Positions 47,322 through 59,143 of a stretch of 64,000 bases of DNA are shown here, in pieces (position 1 is the stretch's first letter; each line of letters begins with the position of its first letter). The position numbers and the translations under genes are program-made. Source of the DNA: Rachycentron canadum (Eukaryota; Chordata; Actinopteri; Carangiformes; Rachycentridae); contig CM076656.1 in the NCBI GenBank assembly GCA_038496675.1, positions 24,104,615 through 24,168,614 on the forward strand, read 5' to 3'. The notes below the pieces were generated by a model. It did not search any database, was not told where the DNA came from, and was given only the letters and a program-made list of their open reading frames with translations.

Positions 47322-50300
47322 CCCACACACAGCTGGAGAGTTTTGATCATTTTTGTTCACCTTCTTGCTCTGGATACGTTGAGGTGCTTGGGGCCTGAAC
47401 GTGGCGGGGACGGGGAGGCCGAGCCGCCGCCTGATCAGGACATATGTTACAGGATGTTTCCCGTCTCATCGCGGTTCACCTGTTTCATTCACGCTCGGCT
47501 GCTCGTTAACTATGTAAATGATGTGTCAGTTCGCACGCACGGGCACGACAAGCGCATATGGATCCACTTTTACATGCTAATGAGGTCGTGTTAAAACAAA
47601 GCTGTTGTGGGTAAAATATGGATACAGTCCGGAGCGGTGTTTATAAGGACGTCTTGGTTTGTGGGTGATGCAGGTGTAAGTCTTTCTTGTACGTGCAATA
47701 CAAATGGTTCTGGTTAAACTTGTGTTCAAAAGCCTGTAGTGTCACAGGAAGAACCACTGCAGAGAGCGCAGTTTGTTTACGTAGGTACAGTAGGTCATGT
47801 GTGATGGAATACACATGATTGCATGCACACATGCTCACACATATGGAATGCCCATCCGCAGACATGCATACACACTAATTCGGACACATGAATGCACTGG
47901 CATGTATGCACAGATGCAACATTAACTAAATGCAGTTGGTCATGCAAAGTTCATTATGTGACTGAACTTGGTTTCTTCAGGAAGTTCACTGGCAGGATTT
48001 GAAACACACAGCCTCATTTTCCAGTGCCACAACTATTGAGCTTGTACTTTCGAGAAAGTAAAAAGAAAAAGGAGCCACTATTCATCATATACAGCAGCAG
48101 CTTCCTAGTTCTGTTGAGAGCGAAGTTGAAAATGTTATTTCTTTGCTCTGTTAAAAGGACAAATTGACACAGTGCGTTGACTTCACAATGCAAGCCTGCA
48201 GTTACACAAATGAATGCTGGCAATATTGATTCATATTCAGATTAACCTACAGTAATGAATCTAAAATTCATGTATTCAAATTTGAACTCCCAATTTTGGA
48301 TCAAATAACAGTCACAACAGACAGAATCATTTGGAAACACTCACTAAAATGGCTGACAAATTCCAGCGTGGCGTGCCTGGTTGATGCTTACAGCACACGG
48401 GGGCAAAATGACTCACATCTGTGCTCAGAAAAAAAAAAAAACTGGCACAAAAGCCTTTGTAAATCCGGCCCTCGATGCATGAATCTGTCCGTAGATGATG
48501 GGCGCTCCAGGAAAAGTGACATCCTTAACCCTTGGCCTTTGTTGGGAATTTTTCTTTTCCTTTCCTTCTCTCACATCTTTGTTTGAAATCTGCTTTTTTT
48601 TCACATTGAGTCTCGTTTTTCTACGACCACAAATGTATCACGATGTGGCTCTACTGACCCTGTGTCTTGGAATAAAAAGATTCCTCATCTCATTGGGGCA
48701 ACGCAAGTAAATAAAGGTTGAATTAAAACAAAACAAATGCTGTTTCTTTGCATCAAACAGCTTCCCACCACCTCGGACACAGAGATCTGCATCATCCCTT
48801 GCCATCTGTCAGCCACATACCAAAAAATAAAAAAAGCCCCCCCCCATCACAATCATCCTCTCAGGATCAAATCAGAAACCGGCTCAAGATGCAAACAGCG
48901 AGGGAGACCGTGGCTCCAGCAGCCTGTCAGCTCCGCTCACGTCTTTATCTTTTCTCTGTGTCTTTCTACAGAGAAGACAAGTGGGAGAGGGCCCCTGCCT
49001 GTGGCGTATGGAAGAAGGAAACGTCCATTCTAATATCCTGTCTGAAGCGTCTACTCTCTCCGTCAGCCTCACGTCTATCAGCGGATCTGGCTGGATCTGG
49101 TGTAGGGAGGATGCAGCCGCACTGCTATCTGATGTTCTCCTTGTTCTCTCTCTTTTTACATTCAACATGGCAAGGACATACAGTAAATTACAGAGGGAGG
49201 GAGACACACATGCTGTGAGGTTTAGGAGGTGTGTGTAGAACTAGGTAAGTTTGAGAAAAAAGGAGATGAGGTTGTGAACCTCAAATGTCATTGAAGCACA
49301 ATAAAAAACGAATGTGCACTGTAGTACATTAATATTACAGAGGCCATTTAAGAACACCTACCCTCCCCTAAAATAATCAAACAGTCAAGTTAGATTTTGC
49401 TTTGTGACTGTAGAGCAAAAATGGGCACACGAGCAGCCTCGTGCAAACTTAGCCGACATCATGTATGAAGTTTTCACCCACCGGTGGCACGATCTGCCTT
49501 ATTTAGTTTGTGCGTAGACATATTGTGTAGCGTTGCGTGAGCAAACTTGCAACAAGGGCAAAAACACAACTCAAGGTCTCAGCACACTGACTGATTTTGA
49601 CCATTATTTGCTTACTTTTGCCGGAGTCCTGCTGTTGGCACAGTAGTAACCACTAAAGCAATATTGACTCAAAATGCCAGTGAGCAAACAGCACACCTCC
49701 CATTTGTACGTCCACTTTTGCCAAAAGCCAACTGATTTATTTTGGAGGGTCCAGTATTTTCTGACAGCCAACCTACTGAGAACTTTATCATTCAATCCTG
49801 AAGACTCCAGCAATTTGATACAAGAAGTGTTTTAATTCAAGGATTAGGCTATAGCTCTTCTATTCTAGCATGAAATTCACGCAAGCTCAGTGGGGGGGGG
49901 GTAGTGTAGAAAGACACCAGCAGTTTAGAGGAAGTGAGGAAAGGAAACGAGAAAACTAGAGAAAAAGAGACAAAACGACAGCTCCACATCTGCCAGAAGC
50001 TCATTCATGGCACCTCTCCATCTTGCCTCGCATGACCTTCTCTTAAAGTACAGGCTGCAAAGTTTTTCCCTGTTTATAAATAGTCCCTGCTAAATTCTAC
50101 ACTTCATTGAATTATTTCCGACACTGAAGGATTTTTTTTTTTTTTTTCGTTGCCTTTCCTGCGAACACTGGCACCTCACCCTTCATTGCATATTGTACGG
50201 ACAGAGTGCCAGAAATATGCCCAAAGCTGTGCACCAACCACCTCGCATGTTTACCCTTACCACGCTCGTGCACTCCCAGAGTTTGTTTGTGGCTATACAA

Positions 50301-53300
50301 AGCTACCGTCGAGCAAACGCAAGCTTCGGGGAGCAGAAAGTTCTCTCTCTTAGATTTATTGTTCCACCAAAACACCCGTAAAGGGAACTGACTGAATCCC
50401 CTCAGACAAGGTGTGAAGCTATTATTTTCGCACACCTTCTTTTCTTATCGAGTTCTGGCATTGCTTGACAAAATAAAAATAAAAAATTAGCGTCCAGCTT
50501 GAAACTGGTGACAGGGTGTGAATATAGCCAAACATAACAGGGTAGTAGTTGTAGTTATGGCTCAAGAGTCTAACTGTTTATTGTAGATAACTATTTGTAA
50601 AAAGGCAAAAAGGAAGCAGTCTCAGATCCACATTAAGGCTTTTCTTTTTTTAAAATGCCACCGGGTCTCCATATATTCAGAATCAGCACGACCTCACCTA
50701 ATTATATTTGTCACTCGGTAAAGACTGTTCACTGTAATAAGGGATAGTAGCTGAGAAAACAAGAGAAAACTAAAAACACACATTTCCTTATTTTCTAGAT
50801 GAAAAAAACACTGTAAACCAAAGAAAACCTCAACACAGAAGATTACACAGAAAAAAGCAACAAAAAACAAACAACTTCGCCGACTGTTGTTCAGATTACA
50901 AATTCAGGTCATCAGTGAACGTTAGGAGAACAACTCCAGCTGTGAAGTCCTGTTTTACTCTGAACTTCATTTGTCAGGACCAGAGATGTCTTCATTAGGT
51001 CACAGAGGCGCAGAGACTGTGATGATTAATATTAAAATAGTAGAAAACCGAAGAACAACTCACAATAAATAATGAGCCTATAATATGAACAATGCTAAAC
51101 AAAACACTGAACACGCAAACACAATTATTTCCATTTATGATAAAAATGAATTCAAGCTCTGTTAAGTTGTCTGTTCTGTTTTATGTTAAACTCGGTGTCT
51201 CCCCTTTATTTCTCGTTTATCGTTCGTATGTGGGAGGCGGTGTATGCCTGGTTTATGTATGTATCTATACATCTGGCCTCTGGCATTAAATGCTGTTACT
51301 GCACTTTGTGAAGCAACAGCTGAAGTTGAATTTACAACATGACAACAACAGGCCTGTCACTGGCCTGTTAACGTTAACGAGAACGTTTGTTTTGACCCGA
51401 TACGGTTACATCAGTCTACCTCAGCGAAAATTAGCTGAGACATAAGAATCAGCTGCTGTGGTTGACACTTGTCTCAGGTGAGTTTCAGACTGATTTAATG
51501 TTACGTGACAACATTGACAAATTGAGTTTCGGGTATTCGAGTGTAAGTCTTGAGCTTGTTGCTGTTCACACAAATTATAGAACATCACATGTGAGTTTTC
51601 CACCGAGGGGGGAAAAAAAAATAAAAAAAAAATCAGAGGACGCAGTGTAAACATACCCAGAATGTGCCAGGATTTCTTTTTTTGGGGGTGCATGGTGGTG
51701 ATTGGCTTGGAGGTGGGGGGGTTTCTGTTTGGACCCCCAGTACAAAAACCAAAACAAAAAGCGAGTCCCAGTCACCAGCATGGGGTGCAAAGTGCAGCTG
51801 CCCTGCTAATGAGATTTTAAAGTGGGCCATAATGCCCCCTTAAACGGCCCCTACATGGAGAATTATATGCTTCGTGTGTTGATTTATTCAAAGGGGGAGG
51901 GGGATTCGGCATATGTATGTGTGCATCTGTGTGTTTGTGTGTGTCTGTTATTAGGCACAATAGCCCACAGCTAGGTCGACTGTCAGAAAGATATATGCTC
52001 ATAGGACGACTGTCCTTCACCTTCCAAATCAGACAGACTGCACAATGTACACGATGAAAAACACATCATTTTATCTGTTTTAAAACAAATACATGACTGA
52101 GGACTGAAGGTACAGGGAGGTCGTCCCTCTAATCCTGTTCTGTCGTCATTTGGAGATATTGTCATACAACACATTAAATACTAATCAGGCATTTAACACT
52201 GCTGCAAATGACACAATGCAAACATATCACCAATACCCTCATGCAGAACATGCATATGATTGTACTCTCTTCCCATTAACAAATAATTCCCAGTCCTCAC
52301 TTACTTGGTTCAGTGCTTCTGCATGTGAGCCCCACAAAGCGCTAATTGCCGAGATAATGTTTTAATATATTGACTGTGTACTTCCAGAGGAGAGAACAAA
52401 TCCAAGCTCCAATAAATGAGCAAATGTTGTGTTTTTGGGTCGAAGCAGAGGGAGGGAGGAAGAGAGAAAGAGATGGGATAAAAACAAACCAAAAAATAAG
52501 ACATTTATCTCTTGATTGGGGGCCTTTGTTAACATGCTGAGAGGATGTGGTTATTTGGGGATCGAACAAGGATAGCCAGCTGAGAGAGAGACAGCAAGAG
52601 AAAGAAACGGAGAGAGAGAGAGAGCAAGAAACAAAAAAATGAAGGAGGCAAGATGGAAGAAGAAATAGCTTTTGTGCTTTGCTTTGTGTATCCAACAGTG
52701 GAGCTCCCAGTCTGTAGACTCACTAACAGCTAAGGAGACATTTTTGCCAAATTAATGCTTGAAATCCTATTTTGAATTTGTTTTCATTTTAAAGATGACG
52801 AGACTTGGAGGTGAGTGTTTAGGTCTGTGCTCAGCACTGCCCCTGGAGGCTGGAGCAGGTATTTAGAAACCTCACTACACAATATTTTTGTGCAAGTTTA
52901 GCAGAAAATGTCACAGGTTCGAGTGACAAAGCATTATGACTGCACTATAAGTGACAAACAAAAAAAAAAAAAAGTGTGTGTAACAGGCTTTGCGTTATCA
53001 ACACCCTGAAATTCTGTGCAATAGGATCAGCTGTTCTCTTCTTCTGTCTCTGTCTTCCTCTCTCTCTTTCTTCCTCGTTTTCAAAGACACGTACAAGCAA
53101 ATCCTCTTATGTCCTGGTTGTCAATAACCTGTGATACTGAAATAACATCTACACATTTCTCTTCACACAGACTATGATTTGTAAAGCATTAGGCCAGACT
53201 AAAAAAAAAAGATAATCTAGACCTACATGTGCAGGCTAGTATTTTGTCAAAGTTCACCGTTGAGATGTTGCTGTGGTTTTCAGTGACACAGCCCCCCTGC

Positions 53301-53369
53301 TTATATTTTCCAGTGGAGACCAAAGCCGGGACCTGACCCTCAGCAGCAGGGCTGGTTTTAGGTGCAGAT
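47322..53369. other. Non-coding DNA, no gene seen
   Basis: Unique sequence with scattered homopolymers (A near 48429, T near 50132, A near 51608 and 52961) and GA-rich tracts at 52440-52480 and 52585-52625. At 48660-48735 a string ending AATAAAGGTTGAATTAAA resembles a retroposon tail, weakly. Three plus-strand frames are open together at 48740-49240, which argues for low stop density rather than coding. Confidence 0.5.
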
Positions 53370-53518
53370 AAGCGGCAAGATTCAAACCAGACATTGCGCC
53401 GCTGGTGCTTTAAGGTCATGGATAGATCCACCACGCCGCCAAATCCCCCTCAAACCGTTCACTTCTCTGTGAGTACTTTTCAATCCTCACTTCGGCTGCT
53501 GGACTTCAAAGGTCCTCA

Positions 53519-53585
53519 TAAGGATTGAGCTCACAACCTCAAATCTCTAAAGCACGGTGCCCTCTGACACCATGAGCTATACAGT
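53519..53585 (-). pseudogene. tRNA-like unit, best of the minus-strand arm
   Basis: On the minus strand, TATAGCTCATGGTGTCAGAGG stands in A-box position and TTGTGAGCTCAATCCT in B-box position. They lie at about the spacing of a tRNA of about 66 nt. The stems do not pair well enough for me to assign an isotype, so I treat it as degenerate. Confidence 0.4.
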
Positions 53586-54246
53586 CAGACAACTGACCCT
53601 GCCTTCCTTGAGGTATTGAATGTTTACTTTGGGTCCTGGACTTCAAACCCAAGACATCAAAACTCCAGAGAAGTCCTCTTACTTCCTGATGTATTTCAGA
53701 TTTCTTTGAGATTTTCACTGTTTCCTTTGAAGACTGGACTTCAAATTCAGTGCATCACATAGGGGTCAAACCCTCAACACTAAAGCTACCAAACAATCCT
53801 CTTACTTGTAAGAGGACCTTCAAAGTTCATGACTGCCTGAGGGTCAAACCCACAACTTTGCAGTCTCTGATCAGTTATGAGCCAAAGATTGTCCCAACTT
53901 TTCTTTTTGGCAGCATCTAAAGGAGCGAATCCATAACTGTGAAACAGTCATTTTACTAAATAGTTCAGTGTATTAAAGCTGCACTTGGAAGACCTGACGT
54001 TGAATTTGTAAAATTTTGTTGTGGGTTCAATCCTTGAAATTTTTTTGAATGTGTGACTCTCAAAGCATGGACACAAAAGGTCTGTGAAAACACTCCTCAA
54101 ATGAGCTGAAGCTACAGGCTCAAGGAGTCACAGGACTATTGACAAGGTCAAGGGTTTGATTATTGCGATGGTCACTCAACTTTAAAGTTCAGTTTCCAAA
54201 CGAACAGGTCAAAAGAGCTCAAAGAACTGAAGTGTGTCTGGTCACA

Positions 54247-54304
54247 TGGCTCAGGGTGTTTGAGGGCTGTTATGGAGTTTTTGAGGTTGTCGGTTTAATC
54301 CCTG
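54247..54304 (+). pseudogene. tRNA-like unit, well-preserved in the plus-strand arm
   Basis: TGGCTCAGGGTGTTTGAGGG is A-box-like and GTTGTCGGTTTAATCCCTG is B-box-like, with a short arm between them. There is no clear acceptor stem. It closely resembles the unit ending at 54593. Confidence 0.4.
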
Positions 54305-54700
54305 ATACCTCTATGTGTTAAGAGGGCCGCCGAGTTTTGAAATGTCAGGTTCAACCCTGAAACTGTTCAGAAACTGAAAAGTATCAGCAAATTATGAAGT
54401 AATAGTCAAGTGTCTTTTTACAAGAAGCTCGGTGTGTTAGAGGACAGCTTGGATAGTTTTAGGACATCAATCTTTATTATAGGTTCAATCCTGTTTAGGC
54501 TCATTCGAGTGATTGAAGAAATAAAATCCAGTTGCACCCGAACAAATGGTTCAAGTTTGCCCTGAAGTTTTGAGGTTGTGGGTTCAATCCTTGTTGAATT
54601 TTGAAGTGTAACACGTAGATGAAAGACTTAAGGGGAGCACAAGTGTCTCTAACCAAACCCAGTGTGTTTGAAAGTTCTGAGGATGCGGGGGTCATATCTC

Positions 54701-55275
54701 ATGAGGCTCAGTGAAGTTTAGAAGTCAATCATTTTCAAAGTAGCTTCGTTTGCAACCTTAAGGCGCCTGTTGTACGGCATCTAGTTCAAATCTGGCCCAT
54801 TTCTGGTACCTGGAACATCAAAACCAATCCTGCCCAGCAGTGGATTCAGGTTTGTGTGCGTGTGTGTGTCTGTGTGTGTATTTGTGTACACATAAGTACC
54901 AGTGATAAGATCCACTTGCTCGCATTCAGAAGGGGTGACCAGCTGTGAGGATGAGTACGAGCGCGTGCATTTGAGCATTAGTGTGTCTTTCTCTTTTGAG
55001 TGTGCAAACACATGTGTGGTCGTGTTTGTGTACGTGTGAGCTCCCAAAGTCAGTGTGTGTGTGTGTGTGTCTCTCACACAGTCTGTGTGTGGCTCTCAAT
55101 GCATCAGTGTGTGCATCAGACAAGAAATGACTGTATCTGGCCACTGAAATGGGACACTGTCAGAGTGTGTGTAGTGCGAGTGTGTTTGAGAGTGAGACAG
55201 ACGGAGAGTTACGGGCCTGTCTGAAGCCATCTTTTGTATGAGCTATGTATGCTCTTTGTGGGGGTAAATTGAAAA
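54701..55275. other. GT-rich non-coding DNA
   Basis: GT tracts at about 54851-54880 and 55049-55073 and scattered TGTG-rich sequence between them. The frames here are products of GT/CA composition. Confidence 0.6.
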
Positions 55276-55595
55276 ACATTAGCATGATAAAGGCAGGCTA
55301 GGGCTGCTTCGCTGATCATGTGACACGTTACTGAAAAAGCGCATAGATAGAAAATGACAGCCAGCTCATTCACGCACACAGAATCCAATGGGTGTGCCAA
55401 TAATATCTGGGAGAGGCAGCATTCATTGAATTCACCGCACAAGCGGCATCAATTCACCAAAAAGAAAAAACAACAACACTCACTGCTTGTCGTTTTTTTG
55501 GAAGGGGTGTTGTAAATACACAGACTACTGTACTGAGTCCTTTTCTTTGATCTCTCCTGTCTTTCTGTAATTTGTGTATGTGTGCATGCATGCAT

Positions 55596-55603
55596 GTGTG
55601 GTT

Positions 55604-55635
<32 letters not shown>
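55596..55635. repeat. (GT)n microsatellite
   Basis: A GT tract of about 40 bases preceded by GCATGCATGCATG repeats. Confidence 0.9.
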
Positions 55636-55658
55636 GGAGCATGCAAGCATCTGTGGGC

Positions 55659-55674
55659 CTCTCTAATTAGAGAG
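55659..55674. promoter_or_regulatory. Perfect palindrome centred on AATT
   Basis: CTCTCTAATTAGAGAG is its own reverse complement. Its core TAATTA is the typical homeodomain site, here able to bind a dimer. Function is not shown. Confidence 0.35.
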
Positions 55675-55982
55675 TGTGGCTGGGCCAAGCTCTTGTTTTT
55701 AAGATCCCATTTCAAAGCCGGAGACATAGAGGGCTTATTTTTGGGCCGGGAACGTGTTGGCTTATCCACAAACCTTACTTGCTTGACGACTGACAAAACA
55801 GGTCGACAAGAATGCAGCGGGAATGATTCGCAGGCTCCAAGTGTGTTGTTGAATGGCGGGATTCAGACAAAGGCCACGCACTCATCGGCCGGTGTGCGAC
55901 TCTTTAAAACGCTGACAGTAGCTGATTTGGTGTGACGGATGTGTGAGGCTTTATTTAATGAAGCAATGATTTAGGAAGGAGG

Positions 55983-57497
55983 AAGGGGAAAAAAAAAAAA
56001 AAAAAATGAAATTTCCAAACTGAGCCCAACATCACCCCCTTGTGGAAGCAGATGCCACAGACAGCTCATTAATGCCATCATAGGCCTGTGTCAAAATCAG
56101 GTCAGCTGAGATGAGATTTGAACAGCAATTTGACGCGGCCTTCATCATATTGTGTTGGGGGTGTGTGATTCCTTGTGTGGTGCTTCAATATGATTGCCCT
56201 TCCACGGACTGTATATGTATAAATGCACGTGATTCGCCTTTTTAGAAACAGCATGCAGCACTATCACCCTTTGTTTCCTCTGACATTAAAGCAGGTTTCC
56301 ATGTTGGTGCTAATCCTGGTTTTCGTAACAAAAGAGCATAATTACATCAGGTCTCTTCATAAAGGAAAAACCTGTATGGCCAATAGTTTCATCTTACCTC
56401 CTTATCCAACAAACAAGAGTGTAGGTGGTTGGTACAGCAACCCATAGTCTACACGAACAGCAGGAGGACAAACTGCCTGGATTGTAAATTCAGTTATTTT
56501 TAAACAGGTCCAGTGTCCATGAGGAGCCTGTTATTGCATCTACAAGAGAAACACTGAACCGGCTTTGACTCTTTCTAACCAACACTGGGTTAAAGCCTCA
56601 TTTATTGTTCAAATTGTGATGAAAACGCAGCATCTCTTGAATGAAATCCAGCTTTGGCTACATCAAGAGACTACATCTCTTTCTCTTCTTTTTTTTTTTC
56701 AATGGAAATATCCACTAAGAGGCAACGTGCAAAAGAGGAAAGCTTGTCCAATGAGCTCTGACTGTAAGGGCGTTTCCTTTGGCCAAGTGGATGTTATTAA
56801 AGAGGAAGATGCTGTCCTCTAGTGACAAACTTCATCATAGCAGTTTAATTCTTAGAGTCTCCCGTCGAAGGGAATAAATCCAATTTTGGAAAATATTGCA
56901 GCCCAACACGAACCGGTCTGAGACTTTTGATTTGCAAGCTAAGATCTTAGGATGACTCATTACTCTGATAGCAACACATGGCGTTCTATCTTTGGAAGCC
57001 AGGTATCAGAGGAGTCATCATTTTCTATTTTAATTGAGTTTTATGACCAAGTATAAAATCCCCTTGTGAAAAACAATCACATCTTCTCTCACAAAGAATC
57101 TGATAGCAGAACAAGCCCATGATAGTTTTGAAATTTAAAGACCAAAGTAAAAATAAGTGCTTTAATGATCCCTTTGATAAATCTGAGCGGTCGAGCAAGT
57201 TGCTTAATTATAAGGTTCAGAGAGGAGGGAAAGAATGAATTAGTATGGGACAAGATGTTGATAATATGAATGAAAATGTACATTTTCTTCTGTGGAAATC
57301 GATCATTTGTGTTTGAACTTTGTGTGTAAGGCTTCATAGTCCAGTGATTAATCATTTTTAAAATGTTTTATCTTATATTTACGAAACTTTGTCGCAATTT
57401 TGTCATTGTCGTAAAAACCCTTTAAACTGTTTTGAAATCTTTTTTAAAGTTTAACAGTTTTATCATTTCTGTTGCTTGACCTTGATTTTATTTTGTC
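55983..57497. other. Non-coding DNA, no gene seen
   Basis: An A19 run lies near 55988-56006 and a T12 run near 56689. The remainder is unique, AT-rich to the right. Frames at 56223-56822 and 57089-57355 match nothing I know. Confidence 0.5.
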
Positions 57498-57645
57498 CTT
57501 TAAAGCTCTTTGTAAATGTGTTTCGAATGATACTAAATAAATAAATCTTATTATTTCATTTTCTTTGTTTGACTTCTGAGTTACAGCTCATGTTCAGATG
57601 CACTTCTTTTATTATTATTTATTATTATTGTTATTATTATTTTAT
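57498..57645 (+). mobile_element. Retroposon 3'-tail fragment with (TTA)n
   Basis: TTTAAAGCTCTTTGTAAATG followed by GATACTAAATAAATAAATC resembles the fish retroposon ending AAGCACTTTGTAA...GGTGCTATATAAATAAA. A TTA-rich tract follows at 57608-57645. Only the tail is visible. Confidence 0.4.
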
Positions 57646-57977
57646 TGTTTGTTGTCTCTATCCATGCTTTGCCTTTTACAAGCGCATACATTTTATAAAG
57701 AATTTTTCAAAGGATTCATAATTGGATGTACTTCGAGTAAGAAAATCTATCTTTTGTGAAGAGGAAATAAATAGAGGAATTTATTTTAAGATGTCAACAT
57801 GAAAATTGTGATGATGTTTGAAAAATGTGAACGGCCTCTGGGCAAATATTAACCTAGAGCACAGACAATGAAAACAGGAAGCTGTTATGCAGATGTTTTA
57901 GAGGGAAGCTATTAAAGTTATTATCCAGCTCCTGAGTTTGCTGAGCTTGTTTTCATGGTATTTTCCAGCCCATCACA
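57646..57977. other. AT-rich non-coding DNA
   Basis: I see no gene or recognisable repeat before the Tc1-like copy. Confidence 0.5.
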
Positions 57978-58570
57978 CAGGCAGGGTCAGGGGTCAAGGC
58001 TCAGTGATGGTGGTGGGGAGTGAAGGCTGGACCCTGTGGTCTGATCCAACAGAAGAGCTACTGGAGCTCAGACTGATGAAGAAGTTCATGCTGGTTCTGG
58101 TAGAAAGGCGTCAGAACACAGAGCATCACAGTTTGTTGTGTTTGGGGCTGTGTAGCCTCAGACCGGTCAGGGTGTCCATGCTGACCCCTGTCCACCACCA
58201 GAAGATCCTACAATGGACACAGGAGCATCAGAACTGGACCATGGAGCAAAGAAGAAGGTGGTCTGGTCTGAGGGATCAGGTTTTTGGATGGTTGGGTGTG
58301 TGTGCGTCTCTTACCTGGGGAAATTGGGTCCATTCATGTGGATGTTCCTTTGACTCGTCCAATCCAGCATCTGTGGGATGAGCTGGACCAACAAGTCTGA
58401 TCCATGGAGGCTCCACCTCACAACTTCAGGACTTAAACGATCTGCTGCTAACGTCTGGGTCCAGATACCACAGCTCAGCTTCAGAGGTCTGGAGGAGTCC
58501 AGGCCTCCAGGGTCAGGACCTGCACAGTAGAAGTAGAAGCAGGTGGTCATAATGTTATGGCTGATTGGTG
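57978..58570 (+). mobile_element. Tc1-like transposon, copy 3 (deleted)
   Basis: Homology to copy 2 (in reverse) starts near 57978 and ends at the terminal motif GTTATGGCTGATTGGTG, with TA at 58571-58572. The frame at 57938-58381 includes MLTPVHHQKILQWTQEHQNW, a Tc1-type motif upstream of the first catalytic residue. The following WSD-type site reads WSEGSG in a neighbouring frame. Two internal deletions, at about 58320 and 58360, remove the segment with the QQDNAPCH motif. The left terminal repeat is missing. The copy is dead. Confidence 0.87.
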
Positions 58571-58572
58571 TA

Positions 58573-59019
58573 CATAGTTATCACAAATCTAAATTTCTAA
58601 TAATATGTATTGTATCACACCTAAAATGTAAATTAGTGTATTTATCTATGAAGATATGAAAATATGATACTATATATACATAGAGTCTACAAAAGTCTTT
58701 TTCATATATCAATCATTAAATTTCAGGTAGTTACTGCTATCGTTATTCACTGTGTAGTTATAAGTGTGTAATTATTCAGTCATGGTGACTACAGGAGGCA
58801 TAAGAAGGAGAGAGACAAACACTTGTCCTGTTGTGGGTGATGAGGTTAAATCACTGAGGGCAGATGCGGCAGCAGGAGGCAGCAAACTGCTGTTTAGCTG
58901 AGGTTTAATCACCAATCTATGTCTGTCAGTACTGAAGTGAATTACAGAGGTTTTGCTTATTCATTGTTAGTAGTAAAAGTATGAATGTAATTCCTGAAAG
59001 CAGTACATGTTATTTTGAG
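58573..59019. other. Non-coding DNA
   Basis: AT-rich unique sequence. I see no gene. Confidence 0.5.
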
Positions 59020-59143
59020 GTATCCTTGAGCAAGGCACTTAATCCCCAGCTGCTCACTCGGTGTAAGGAATACGGCGGCAGTCAGTGAAGTGCCTCAAGT
59101 GTAAAATGGAATACAAAAATGCTCAGATACTACAATAAAATAG
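59020..59143 (+). mobile_element. SINE-like fragment
   Basis: TCCTTGAGCAAGGCACTTAA followed by CCCCAGCTGCTCACTCGGTG matches the body of a common fish SINE, and the end is A-rich with ACAATAAAATAG. The tRNA-related head is not recognisable. Confidence 0.55.

Larger units (their letters stand above)
53370..54700. repeat. Head-to-head array of degenerate tRNA-like units
   Basis: About 12 related units occupy 1.3 kb. The shared pattern, read in unit orientation, is an A-box-like AGCTCAGTGTGTTAGAGGAC, a middle like GAGTTTTGAGGTTGT, a B-box-like GGGTTCAATCCTTG and then TTGAATTTGAAGTCC. Units left of about 53890 (near 53378-53445, 53519-53585, 53640-53690, 53760-53810, 53839-53888) are on the minus strand. 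Units right of about 53960 (53961-54036, 54113-54166, 54247-54304, 54315-54360, 54424-54492, 54545-54593, 54658-54700) are on the plus strand. Sizes are near tRNA length but no unit folds into an obviously intact tRNA. They look like pseudogenes or a tandemly amplified tRNA-derived element. Confidence 0.6.
55276..55982. other. Largely unique stretch with one microsatellite
   Basis: Apart from a GT tract (55596-55635) the sequence is non-repetitive and of balanced composition. It contains a perfect 16-bp palindrome at 55659-55674. The look is that of a conserved regulatory element, but this is inference without alignment. The 117-codon frame at 55582 starts inside the GT tract and is unsupported. 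Confidence 0.3.

Noticed and set aside
46763..47594. Open frames of 133-237 codons over gap 3
   Set aside because: Same artefact: N plus C/A-rich edges. No domain in the flanking parts.
48737..49238. Overlapping plus-strand frames after a pyrimidine tract and CAG
   Set aside because: Several frames are open at once on both strands, so this is low stop density; no peptide is recognisable.
53370..54700. The tRNA-like cluster as a CRISPR-like array
   Set aside because: Units differ in length, sequence and strand, there are no regular spacers and the genome is vertebrate.
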